From Clostridia bacterium (GTDB taxonomy: Bacteria > Bacillota > Clostridia > Oscillospirales > Butyricicoccaceae), in NCBI GenBank assembly GCA_017547995.1, contig JAFYNW010000346.1:1-6086 (forward strand): 6,086 nucleotides of DNA. The letters run 5' to 3'. The notes beneath the pieces were generated by a model. That model was not told where the DNA came from. It did no database searches and worked only from the letters and a program-made list of their open reading frames with translations. Shown piece after piece: positions 1 through 4,916 of the stretch (position 1 is the stretch's first letter; each line of letters starts with the position of its first letter). A program made the position numbers and the translations under genes.

Positions 1-34
1 ACGGCATTTATGACGTACCGTCTGAGAAAATTCC

Positions 35-262
35 TTATTTAGCTACAAGAATGAAAAGCAACCAGAGTCCATAGAACAATGGATATATAATATACAGAGC
101 AGTTTGTTTTCTTCCTTCGTTGCGTGACACCTGATACCATATAAATGCAAATGCTGCCGCCAGCAACATAATTGGCAAGCTGACGAACATTGCCCCTGGC
201 TTAAAAATGCAGACTATCAGTGCCGGTATGCCGTATGCAAGTATTACTTTCTTATTAAACAT
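35..262 (-). CDS. Small three-helix membrane protein, paralog of the gene at 1017-1244
   Basis: I do not recognise a named family. The 75-residue product is very hydrophobic, with likely membrane segments at about residues 6-20, 24-44 and 57-73. The polar, positively charged loop SRNEGRKQTA (46-55) lies between helices 2 and 3 and is probably cytoplasmic. It aligns without gaps to the 75-aa protein at 1017-1244 with 30 identities by hand count, including NxK at 3-5, LAYGIP (8-13), WY (42-43), NE (48-49), KQ (52-53) and PL (61-62). The reading frame is open further upstream to an ATG at 313. I chose the ATG at 262 because it matches the paralog's first residue, because a GAGAGGGAG purine stretch lies just before it, and because the longer form would overlap the preceding gene and lacks a ribosome site. 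It is the last complete gene of a minus-strand operon; the preceding gene stops 14 bases upstream. No terminator follows in the window, so the operon may continue. The function is unknown. Confidence 0.8.
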   Translation of the reverse strand: MFNKKVILAYGIPALIVCIFKPGAMFVSLPIMLLAAAFAFIWYQVSRNEGRKQTALYIIYPLFYGLWLLFILVAK

Positions 263-276
263 AGACTCCCTCTCTT

Positions 277-459
277 TTACTCCGTTGGACGTTTGCCTGC
301 CGCCTGATACCATTCGATTGATTTTGACGGCTCTGCCGTTGTGGTATATTCCTGTTTTGTGTAATTATTTCTCAACTGAGTATGCAATGTAAAAGTGAAA
401 AGTGCAAAGAACAACGCGCATACCCCAATGAATATCAGCATCTTTGTCCCTTTATCCAT
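277..459 (-). CDS. Small single-pass membrane protein (60 aa), unknown function
   Basis: The 60-residue product has a short charged N-terminus (MDKGTK), one strong hydrophobic helix at about residues 6-27, and a polar C-terminal tail of about 32 residues rich in Thr, Lys and Glu that ends in GKRPTE. The form suggests a single-pass protein with N-in topology and an extracytoplasmic tail. A cleaved signal peptide is less likely because I see no clear cleavage site. No Cys follows the helix, so it is not a lipoprotein. A good ribosome site (AAAAAGGAG, 7 bases before ATG) supports the start. It sits between the 135-aa and 75-aa membrane-protein genes in the same direction, 14 bases before the next start. 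The 125-base gap upstream holds a possible extra promoter. I recognise no family. Confidence 0.72.
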   Translation of the reverse strand: MDKGTKMLIFIGVCALFFALFTFTLHTQLRNNYTKQEYTTTAEPSKSIEWYQAAGKRPTE

Positions 460-540
460 AGCAGCACTCCTTTTTATTTGGACGACTGATAATCGCCCCT
501 ACGATGTATTTTCGAATACTTATTGTAATATTTTATCGAT

Positions 541-569
541 ATTATACGGAATATGGGGTGTTTTGACTG
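541..569 (-). promoter_or_regulatory. Possible internal promoter before the 60-aa gene
   Basis: On the minus strand a perfect TATAAT lies at 546-541. The hexamer 17 bases upstream (569-564, CAGTCA) matches the -35 consensus at only three of six positions. A better hexamer, TTTACA at 573-568, sits 21 bases from the -10, which is too far for normal spacing. The leader to the start codon would be about 75 bases and contains a small hairpin, GTATT-CGAA-AATAC. This would allow the last two genes to be expressed apart from the first two. Confidence rests on the -10 alone. Confidence 0.4.
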
Positions 570-584
570 TAAATCCCCTCTTTT

Positions 585-992
585 TTATTCTCTCCATTCA
601 GCCAGCTTTATGCCGACGTAGCAGCACAGCACCATGACCGCAAGATAAAACAGGAAGAAAAACCACATTTCACGCAGTATAAGATTTGGTATTATCGACC
701 AGAATCCCATGGACAATCCTGCAATAATAAGCGTAGATTCGATAACCTGCGGTATGGCATTTATAATCGCCATGACTACAACTGCAAACATCGGTATGTG
801 GAGAATAACCATTGAAAGCTTTACGTTGTATTGTCTCTTCCCGACAGCATATCCAATGCATCCCCACAAAAAGAGGAAAAGCGGCCATGCAAGGAGTGTG
901 GATGCAAACATGAGCTTATCTCCGCCAAGAAGGACGAGTCCACCTATGCCAAAAGGCATAAGACCGAGCAAGGTGAAAAGCAGATATTTCAT
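585..992 (-). CDS. Polytopic membrane protein (135 aa), unknown function
   Basis: The product is almost entirely hydrophobic, with four probable membrane segments at about residues 2-22, 28-50, 59-80 and 108-128. A fifth moderately hydrophobic stretch lies at 86-102. Positive residues cluster in the loop after helix 2 (GKRQYNVK, 51-58), which is therefore probably cytoplasmic. Cys pairs occur late (CC at 123-124). I recognise no catalytic or binding motif and cannot name a family. The start is secure: AAGGAGG lies about 7 bases before ATG. It begins 24 bases after the stop of the 75-aa gene at 1017-1244, so both are very likely on one transcript. It shows no obvious similarity to its small neighbours. 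Confidence 0.8.
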   Translation of the reverse strand: MKYLLFTLLGLMPFGIGGLVLLGGDKLMFASTLLAWPLFLFLWGCIGYAVGKRQYNVKLSMVILHIPMFAVVVMAIINAIPQVIESTLIIAGLSMGFWSIIPNLILREMWFFFLFYLAVMVLCCYVGIKLAEWRE

Positions 993-1016
993 AATGTTCC
1001 TCCTTTTTAATTTTGT

Positions 1017-1244
1017 CTAGTCAAACACCAGGACTGCCAATATTGCAATCGCATAGGTCAGCGGAAACCAGAGGCGCATTGCCTTTTGCTTCTTCTCTTC
1101 GTTTTCGCTGAAGTTATACCAGCAAAATGCCGCTACGATTCCAAGCAGAATGAGAGGTATTGGCATAAGAATCGCGCTGAAATCATAGATAAGCAAAAGC
1201 ACCAGCGGAATACCGTAAGCAAGCATGATTTTCAGATTAAGCAT
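1017..1244 (-). CDS. Small three-helix membrane protein, first gene of the operon, paralog of 35-262
   Basis: This 75-residue hydrophobic protein has predicted membrane segments at about residues 6-20, 24-44 and 57-73. The charged loop SENEEKKQKAMR (46-57) lies between helices 2 and 3. It is the same length as the protein at 35-262 and aligns with it end to end without gaps, 30 of 75 positions identical by hand count. Shared positions are concentrated in the head (LAYGIP, 8-13), the WY pair (42-43) and the NE..KQ loop. The start is supported by a near-perfect ribosome site (AAAGGAGGTG, about 5 bases before ATG) and by a consensus promoter that leaves a leader of roughly 19 bases. It heads the minus-strand operon of small membrane proteins. 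The family and function are not recognised. Confidence 0.85.
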   Translation of the reverse strand: MLNLKIMLAYGIPLVLLLIYDFSAILMPIPLILLGIVAAFCWYNFSENEEKKQKAMRLWFPLTYAIAILAVLVFD

Positions 1245-1269
1245 AAGCCACCTCCTTTATGATAATTTC

Positions 1270-1298
1270 ATTATATAGCATCTTCCACATTCTGTCAA
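1270..1298 (-). promoter_or_regulatory. Perfect sigma-A promoter for the small-membrane-protein operon
   Basis: On the minus strand TTGACA (1298-1293) and TATAAT (1275-1270) are both exact consensus, separated by exactly 17 bases. The expected transcription start is near 1263, giving a leader of about 19 bases before the ATG at 1244. The -10 region is part of a small inverted repeat, ATAAT-TTC-ATTAT (plus strand 1262-1274), of uncertain meaning. The -35 lies only a few bases past the terminator of the upstream M20 gene. Confidence 0.9.
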
Positions 1299-1304
1299 AC
1301 ACAT

Positions 1305-1332
1305 AAAAAGACCGCCATATTGACGGTCTTTT
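1305..1332 (-). terminator. Intrinsic terminator of the M20 peptidase gene
   Basis: The arms AAAAGACCG (1306-1314) and CGGTCTTTT (1324-1332) pair perfectly over 9 bp around a 9-base loop. On the minus strand the hairpin is followed by a run of five T (1309-1305 as read on that strand), and it lies 18 bases after the stop codon at 1350. The plus strand also shows T4 after the hairpin, so weak bidirectional action is possible, but no plus-strand gene ends here. Confidence 0.88.
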
Positions 1333-1349
1333 CATTATAAACATTTTTA

Positions 1350-2687
1350 TTACTTGCCGTATGCAAGGAGAAGTCTGATGTAGAAGTCGACGTTGTCAGC
1401 GATGATGCTTGTGTCGATATGCTCGTTGACCTGATGTGCGCCGCCTGTCTTCTTTGTGTGACGCATACCTGTGAAGCGGTAAACGCTCTTTGTAGGGCAG
1501 ATGTCACAGTAGAAGCGGGAGTCTGTGCCGCCTGTGAGCATGGATGGGATGAATGTGATGCCAGGATACTTTTCTTCAACAACCTTGACGATAGTCTTAT
1601 AGCCTTCGGATTCTGTGGAAGAAACTGCAGGTGGGTTGTGGCCCTTGACGAGTCTTACCTTGACGCCTTCAGGCACGATGCTTTCGAAATACTTCATCAT
1701 ATTGTCGAGAGTTTCGCCCGGAAGGAGACGTGTATTGATGATGAGGGAGGACTTTTCAGGGAGAATGTTAGCCTGGTCGGAGCCCTTTGCCATTGTTACG
1801 GAAGTTGTTGTACGTGTGAGAGCGTTGAGCTGTCTGTCTTCTGCGCAGATGAGCTTGAGCATATCCCAATACTTTTCAGGGTCAGCAAACATCATGCCGA
1901 GAGGGCCTTCTGTGAATGGTGCGCGAGCCTTGAGCTCCTTGATGACAGGCTCTGTGAGAGTCTGTGGGAAGAGCTTTTCTTCGAGGATGCAAGCTGTCTT
2001 GCCGATGATGCCGAGAGAACTGTGCTTGCCTGGGGAAGCAGCGTGGCCGCCCTTGTCTTCCATTGTGAATTCGAAGTCGCCGTAGCCCTTTTCACATGGG
2101 AAGATTGTAGCAACTGGCTTGCCGTTCATTTCGCCGATGCCGCCGCATTCGTCGATAACGAGGCCGAGCTCAACCTTTCTGTTCTTGAGTTCTTCAACGA
2201 TGAGACCTGCAGCAGCTTCAGGGCCGCCCATGATTTCTTCGTTGTAGCCGAATGCAAGATAAAGGTCGTAATCAGGCACGAAGCCGTCTGCGATGAGGAG
2301 TTCAAGAGCGTCCATATATGCCTGAATATTGCACTTGGAGTCTGTTACGCCTCTGCCCCAGAGGATGCCTTCTTCGTCGATTGTGCCGACGTATGGAGGA
2401 TATTTCCACATGGAGTGGTCGCCTTCAGGCACAACGTCCTGATGAGCTGTGAGAAGGAGAGGAAGGCTCTTAGACTTGCCTGTGCCCTTCCAATGATAGA
2501 GAAGACCTACTCTGCCGACGATAGCCTTATCGAATGTTTTATGTACGAGAGGATATGTTTCTTCAAGATACTTGTGGAAATCCAAAAATGCCTGCTTGTT
2601 GATCTTATCAGGGTCAACGCTGGATACTGTTGGGAACTGAACCATGCCCTGAAGATGCTTTGCGAAAAGTTCGTTATTGAGTGTCAT
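1350..2687 (-). CDS. M20-family zinc metallopeptidase / amidohydrolase
   Basis: This is a 445-aa di-zinc hydrolase of the M20 clan (ArgE/DapE/CPS1/PepV relatives), which cleave peptide or N-acyl bonds. The signature residues are present. AHQD at 81-84 holds metal ligand His82 and Asp84. GRGVTDSK at 111-118 holds bridging Asp116. NEE at 149-151 holds the general base Glu150 and ligand Glu151. IDE at 178-180 holds Asp179, and AHQVNEH at 417-423 holds the last ligand His418. GGHAASPG (213-220) fits the lid/dimerisation-domain His. There is no signal peptide, so it is cytoplasmic. The frame is open to an ATG at 2732, but I start at 2687: AAAGGAGA is correctly spaced before it, and the likely -10 box lies between the two ATGs. 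The length and the TGGTDSRFY segment (386-394) recall Gly-X carboxypeptidase/dipeptidase-type members. The exact substrate cannot be read from sequence. TTA, CTA and TCA codons are strongly avoided, which leaves a long open antisense frame and suggests high expression. Confidence 0.95.
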   Translation of the reverse strand: MTLNNELFAKHLQGMVQFPTVSSVDPDKINKQAFLDFHKYLEETYPLVHKTFDKAIVGRVGLLYHWKGTGKSKSLPLLLTAHQDVVPEGDHSMWKYPPYVGTIDEEGILWGRGVTDSKCNIQAYMDALELLIADGFVPDYDLYLAFGYNEEIMGGPEAAAGLIVEELKNRKVELGLVIDECGGIGEMNGKPVATIFPCEKGYGDFEFTMEDKGGHAASPGKHSSLGIIGKTACILEEKLFPQTLTEPVIKELKARAPFTEGPLGMMFADPEKYWDMLKLICAEDRQLNALTRTTTSVTMAKGSDQANILPEKSSLIINTRLLPGETLDNMMKYFESIVPEGVKVRLVKGHNPPAVSSTESEGYKTIVKVVEEKYPGITFIPSMLTGGTDSRFYCDICPTKSVYRFTGMRHTKKTGGAHQVNEHIDTSIIADNVDFYIRLLLAYGK

Positions 2688-2694
2688 AACAAAA

Positions 2695-2702
2695 TCTCCT
2701 TT
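2695..2702 (-). promoter_or_regulatory. Ribosome binding site that fixes the M20 start
   Basis: AAAGGAGA on the minus strand lies 7 bases before the ATG at 2687. The upstream in-frame ATG at 2732 has no such site and would sit upstream of the predicted transcription start. Confidence 0.85.
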
Positions 2703-2715
2703 TGTATTATTCGTA

Positions 2716-2758
2716 TGGTAATATTTTACCACTTTGCATTTGGCATTTCAATTGGTAA
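2716..2758. promoter_or_regulatory. Putative operator: palindrome plus extra half-site over the M20 promoter
   Basis: On the plus strand TGGTAA (2716-2721) and TTACCA (2726-2731) form a perfect 6-bp inverted repeat with a 4-base centre, covering the -10 box and the likely start of transcription. A third copy, TGGTAA (2753-2758), sits directly upstream of the -35. The outer pair is longer: TTTTACCA (2724-2731) and TGGTAAAA (2753-2760) are perfect 8-bp inverted copies, so the two sites bracket the promoter. This arrangement is typical of a repressor operator. The regulator is not in the window and I do not assign it to a known family. No T-run follows the repeat on the minus strand, so it is not an intrinsic terminator. 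Confidence 0.5.
2723..2751 (-). promoter_or_regulatory. Promoter of the M20 gene
   Basis: On the minus strand TTGAAA (2751-2746, five of six matches) and TAAAAT (2728-2723, five of six) are separated by exactly 17 bases. The start of transcription would be near 2716, giving a leader of about 29 bases. The elements lie between the stop of the phosphoesterase gene and the M20 start, so the M20 gene can be expressed alone. I see no terminator after the phosphoesterase, so read-through is also possible. Confidence 0.7.
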
Positions 2759-2761
2759 AAA

Positions 2762-3550
2762 CTACATAGATTTCGTGTCGATTATTGTATAATCAGGCGA
2801 AACAGCGTGGGTCTGGAAAGAAACTTCTGTGCCTTCGAGCACACATTCATTCCACGCCATCTTTTCTGTGTAGATATAGATATTCTTCTTTTCCCAAGGC
2901 TCTGTGCCGAAGGACATGGACTCGCCTGTGATATGGATTCTGTTATGGAAGAAGGTTGTGCGATTGATGTGGCTGTGACCGTTGAAGAATGCGATGACGT
3001 CGCTCTTTTCGAGGATTTCGTCAAGGTCATATTCAGCTGTGAGAGCAGTATTCTTGCGATGCCACTTGAAAGGATGATGTGTGATGATGATTGTGCCGCG
3101 GCCGTAATTTTCAGCAAGAGTTTCCTTGAGGAAGTCGCACTGCTCCTTGCAGAGATACCCCTTCATGCCGTAATGGAATGCACTGTCGAGAGTGATGATT
3201 CTCAAATCATCGTGATAGAATACGTCGTAGTAAGGCTTGCCCGTTGGCTCTTTGCCGAGGAAGCCTACGCGGAAATTGTCCGCTCTGTCGTGGTTGCCGA
3301 GTGCTGTATAGATTGGCACGTCAGGAAAATATTCGTCGAAGACCGCCTTGAGATTCTTGTAATCCTCAGCTTCGCCTTCGTGTACAGTATCGCCTGTAAG
3401 CAAAATAAAGTCAGGCTTTGCCATATTTTCCAATACGAATCGTAATTTTTCAATAGGGTTATACTTTTCGTTTACCATTTTAACAAAATCACTGCTGCCT
3501 TCACAGCAAAAATGTGTGTCGCTGATGTGTGCGAATCTGAAGTCTTTCAT
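2762..3550 (-). CDS. Calcineurin-like metallophosphoesterase (CpdA/Icc-like)
   Basis: This 262-aa protein carries the full metal-binding motif set of the calcineurin-like phosphoesterases: SDTH (Asp11, His13), GDTVHEG (Asp54), GNHD (Asn86, His87), THHP (His158) and GHSH (His192, His194). Members use two metal ions to hydrolyse phosphomonoesters or phosphodiesters. The overall size and motif spacing resemble the class III cyclic-nucleotide phosphodiesterase group (CpdA, about 275 aa), but the true substrate cannot be decided from motifs. There is no signal peptide or membrane helix, so it is cytoplasmic. The start has a GAGGAG ribosome site about 6 bases upstream and a near-consensus promoter. 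The stop lies 74 bases before the M20 start, with a separate promoter in between. Codon use avoids TTA, CTA and TCA, as in the M20 gene. Confidence 0.93.
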   Translation of the reverse strand: MKDFRFAHISDTHFCCEGSSDFVKMVNEKYNPIEKLRFVLENMAKPDFILLTGDTVHEGEAEDYKNLKAVFDEYFPDVPIYTALGNHDRADNFRVGFLGKEPTGKPYYDVFYHDDLRIITLDSAFHYGMKGYLCKEQCDFLKETLAENYGRGTIIITHHPFKWHRKNTALTAEYDLDEILEKSDVIAFFNGHSHINRTTFFHNRIHITGESMSFGTEPWEKKNIYIYTEKMAWNECVLEGTEVSFQTHAVSPDYTIIDTKSM

Positions 3551-3585
3551 ATATGCTCCTCTTTTCGTAGATTGCTTATGATTTC

Positions 3586-3614
3586 ATTATAGTACAAAGC
3601 GGAGCAAATGTAAA
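3586..3614 (-). promoter_or_regulatory. Promoter of the phosphoesterase gene
   Basis: On the minus strand TTTACA (3614-3609, five of six) and an exact TATAAT (3591-3586) are separated by 17 bases. The expected start near 3579 gives a leader of about 29 bases. It is divergent from the thi promoter, with 14 bases between the two -35 hexamers. Confidence 0.8.
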
Positions 3615-3628
3615 ATGAAAATTACGTA

Positions 3629-3657
3629 TTGACAAGCGGAAAATAAAGTGCTATAAC
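3629..3657 (+). promoter_or_regulatory. Promoter of the thi operon
   Basis: TTGACA (3629-3634, exact) and TATAAC (3652-3657, five of six) are separated by 17 bases. The bases TGC just before the -10 form an extended -10 element. Transcription would start near 3664, directly before the riboswitch aptamer, as expected for a riboswitch leader. Confidence 0.88.
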
Positions 3658-3664
3658 AATAATT

Positions 3665-3755
3665 GACAAGGGGAGTCCGAATCGACGGGCTGAGAGGCAG
3701 GTATTCCTGCGACCCATTAACCTGATCTGGATAATACCAGCGTAGGGAGCATAAC
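3665..3755 (+). ncRNA. TPP riboswitch aptamer (THI element)
   Basis: The conserved core is present in order: GGGG (3670-3673), CTGAGA (3690-3695), ACCC (3712-3715), CCTGATCTGGATAAT (3721-3735) and CCAGCGTAGGGA (3736-3748 region). P2 can form between GGGG and CCC (3713-3715). P3 forms between GTCCG (3675-3679) and CGGGC (3686-3690), with one G-U pair. P5 forms between CTGG (3727-3730) and CCAG (3736-3739). An optional extra hairpin, GCAGG-TATT-CCTGC (3697-3710), follows CTGAGA. The aptamer binds thiamine pyrophosphate and here precedes a terminator and a thiamine-transport operon. The outer P1 stem is weak by eye, so the exact ends are approximate. Confidence 0.97.
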
Positions 3756-3806
3756 TTTAAGTGCATTGTCGGGTCGCAATATTTCCACAGCCAAATGTAC
3801 TTTCAG

Positions 3807-3843
3807 ATGCCTTTGCCGGTATTTCCGGCAGAGGCATTTTTTA
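3807..3843 (+). terminator. Riboswitch-controlled intrinsic terminator
   Basis: ATGCCTTTGCCGG (3807-3819) pairs with CCGGCAGAGGCAT (3825-3837) over 13 bp with one G-U pair, around a TATTT loop, followed by a T-run from 3837 onwards. It lies about 50 bases after the aptamer and before the ribosome site of the first gene. This is the expression platform: TPP-bound RNA should terminate here. A separate 9-bp stem, AAGTGCATT (3759-3767) with AATGTACTT (3794-3802), lies between aptamer and terminator. Confidence 0.93.
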
Positions 3844-3848
3844 TTTAC

Positions 3849-3854
3849 AGGAGG
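3849..3854 (+). promoter_or_regulatory. Ribosome binding site of the thiamine-binding protein gene
   Basis: AGGAGG lies 8 bases before the ATG at 3863. It decides the start: the longer open frame begins inside the riboswitch leader and spans the terminator, so it cannot be the real protein. Confidence 0.92.
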
Positions 3855-3862
3855 TTTTCACA

Positions 3863-4165
3863 ATGAAAGCAAGTATCGCAATTCAGGTTCTGCCGTCGGC
3901 TTCATCGCAGGATGAACTTATCGCCATCGTCGACGAGGTCATCGCCTATATCCGAAGCACGGGACTACATTACCACGTAGGGCCTTTTGAAACGACCATC
4001 GAGGGCGATGATTACGATATGCTGATGGATATTGCAAAGGAATGTCAGCACGTCGCAATCCGCGCAGGGGCGCAAAAGGTTTCGGCCTATATCAAGGTGG
4101 TTTATCGTCCCGAGGGCGAGATTCTCACAATCGACAGAAAGATTACAAAGCATGCTCAGAGCTAA
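3863..4165 (+). CDS. Thiamine-binding protein, YkoF/MTH1187-like (Thiamine_BP, former DUF77)
   Basis: This 100-aa cytoplasmic protein fits the small ferredoxin-like thiamine-binding family (YkoF, MTH1187, YqgV). It has an initial strand, MKASIAIQVLP; a helix at about 16-33 (DELIAIVDEVIAYIRSTG); the characteristic YHVGPFETTIEGD segment (37-49); a second helix at about 52-69 with CQHVAIRAGAQKV; and a final strand, YIKVVYRPEG. It is a single-domain version, about half the length of Bacillus YkoF, which has two such repeats. Members bind thiamine or its pyrimidine part. The role in transport is not well settled; delivery, sensing or buffering of the imported compound are inferences. It is the first gene after a TPP riboswitch. 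Its end overlaps the permease start by 14 bases, which points to coupled translation. Confidence 0.88.
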   Translation: MKASIAIQVLPSASSQDELIAIVDEVIAYIRSTGLHYHVGPFETTIEGDDYDMLMDIAKECQHVAIRAGAQKVSAYIKVVYRPEGEILTIDRKITKHAQS

Positions 4166-4916
4166 ACTGCCTGCCATAACTGCCGTTGCCTTCCTGCTCA
4201 TACTGTGGCAGACGGTGTGTGTGTTGGGGATTATACCGTCATTTATGCTGCCTTCCCCGGCTGAAATCGTAACGGCTTTCGTAACCGAGCTGCCCGTTTT
4301 ACTGACAAACTCGTCGATAACTCTGCAGGAGGCATTCATCGGTATGCTCTGCGGTGTACTCATCGGCTTTGTTTCCGCTGTACTGATGGACTCATCCGAG
4401 GTGCTTTACAAGGCTTTTTACCCTCTGCTTATAATCACGCAGACAATACCGACGGTCGCCATCGCGCCCCTTCTTGTGTTGTGGTTTGGCTACGAGATGG
4501 CGCCCAAGGTGATTCTCATAATCATCTCCACCTTTTTCCCCGTCACAGTCGGTCTGCTTGACGGATTCCGCAGTGCCGACCATGATGCAATCGGACTTTT
4601 GCGCTCGATGGGTGCAACCAGAGTGCAGATTTTCCGCTATATCAAGCTTCCCTCAGCCCTGCCTCAGCTTTTTTCGGGACTGAAAATTGCCGCTACATAC
4701 AGCGTTGTCGGTGCGGTCATCAGCGAGTGGCTTGGCGGTTTCGGTGGTCTTGGCGTTTATATGACGCGCGTCAGGAAGGCCTATGCCTTTGACAAAATGT
4801 TTGCCGTCATTTTTCTCATTTCTGCAATTTCCCTTGCGCTTATGGCTCTCGTGGGATTTGCCGAGAAAAAATCTATGCCTTATCGATATTTTGATGAACA
4901 AAATGGAGGAAAATAA
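4152..4916 (+). CDS. thiX: ABC transporter permease for thiamine precursor uptake (ThiX-like)
   Basis: This 254-aa inner-membrane protein of the BPD_transp_1, TauC/SsuC-type class has about six hydrophobic segments. They lie at about residues 6-27, 60-79, 88-110, 118-136, 178-198 and 215-237. The cytoplasmic EAA loop that docks the ATPase is clear at about 147-172 (GLLRSMGATRVQIFRYIKLP). The frame is open upstream to 4032, but that region lies inside the preceding gene. The ATG at 4152 gives a protein of normal length and overlaps the previous stop by 14 bases. The ribosome site before it is weak (GAAAG/CAAAG), so translation probably depends on coupling. With the ThiY-like protein and ATPase downstream and the TPP riboswitch upstream, the substrate is most likely a thiamine pyrimidine precursor (HMP or formylaminopyrimidine). 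The symbol rests on context as well as family. Confidence 0.9.
   Translation: MLRAKLPAITAVAFLLILWQTVCVLGIIPSFMLPSPAEIVTAFVTELPVLLTNSSITLQEAFIGMLCGVLIGFVSAVLMDSSEVLYKAFYPLLIITQTIPTVAIAPLLVLWFGYEMAPKVILIIISTFFPVTVGLLDGFRSADHDAIGLLRSMGATRVQIFRYIKLPSALPQLFSGLKIAATYSVVGAVISEWLGGFGGLGVYMTRVRKAYAFDKMFAVIFLISAISLALMALVGFAEKKSMPYRYFDEQNGGK

Noticed and set aside
1..34. Possible end or start of another gene at the left edge
   Set aside because: Short open stretches exist on both strands, but there is no ribosome site for the minus-strand ATG at 7-5 and too little sequence to judge a plus-strand gene end.
553..587. GGGG ... CCCC followed by a T-run on the plus strand, terminator-like
   Set aside because: The stem is only 4 bp with mismatches inside, and no plus-strand gene precedes it. 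On the minus strand there is no T-run after it.
709..1020. A 103-codon plus-strand frame opposite the 135-aa membrane protein gene
   Set aside because: It has no good ribosome site or promoter, and its composition is unlike a protein. The minus-strand genes have consistent ribosome sites and spacing.
2724..2760. The 8-bp inverted repeat as a terminator for the phosphoesterase gene
   Set aside because: The loop is 21 bases, the arms are AT-rich and no T-run follows on the minus strand; its position over the promoter fits an operator better.
1419..2792. A 457-codon open frame on the plus strand opposite the M20 gene
   Set aside because: It shares codon boundaries with the real gene, so its lack of stops only reflects avoidance of TTA, CTA and TCA codons in the sense strand. 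The M20 motifs leave no doubt which strand codes, and the antisense product is Cys-rich with no recognisable domain.
2807..3445. A 212-codon open frame opposite the phosphoesterase
   Set aside because: It has the same codon-boundary relation and cause; the sense strand carries all the phosphoesterase metal motifs.
3761..3862. Upstream extension of the thiamine-binding protein frame
   Set aside because: It runs through the riboswitch expression platform and terminator and has no ribosome site; the ATG at 3863 has an ideal one.
4032..4151. Upstream extension of the permease frame
   Set aside because: It lies wholly inside the preceding gene and would add a basic, non-membrane stretch unlike TauC-type permeases.
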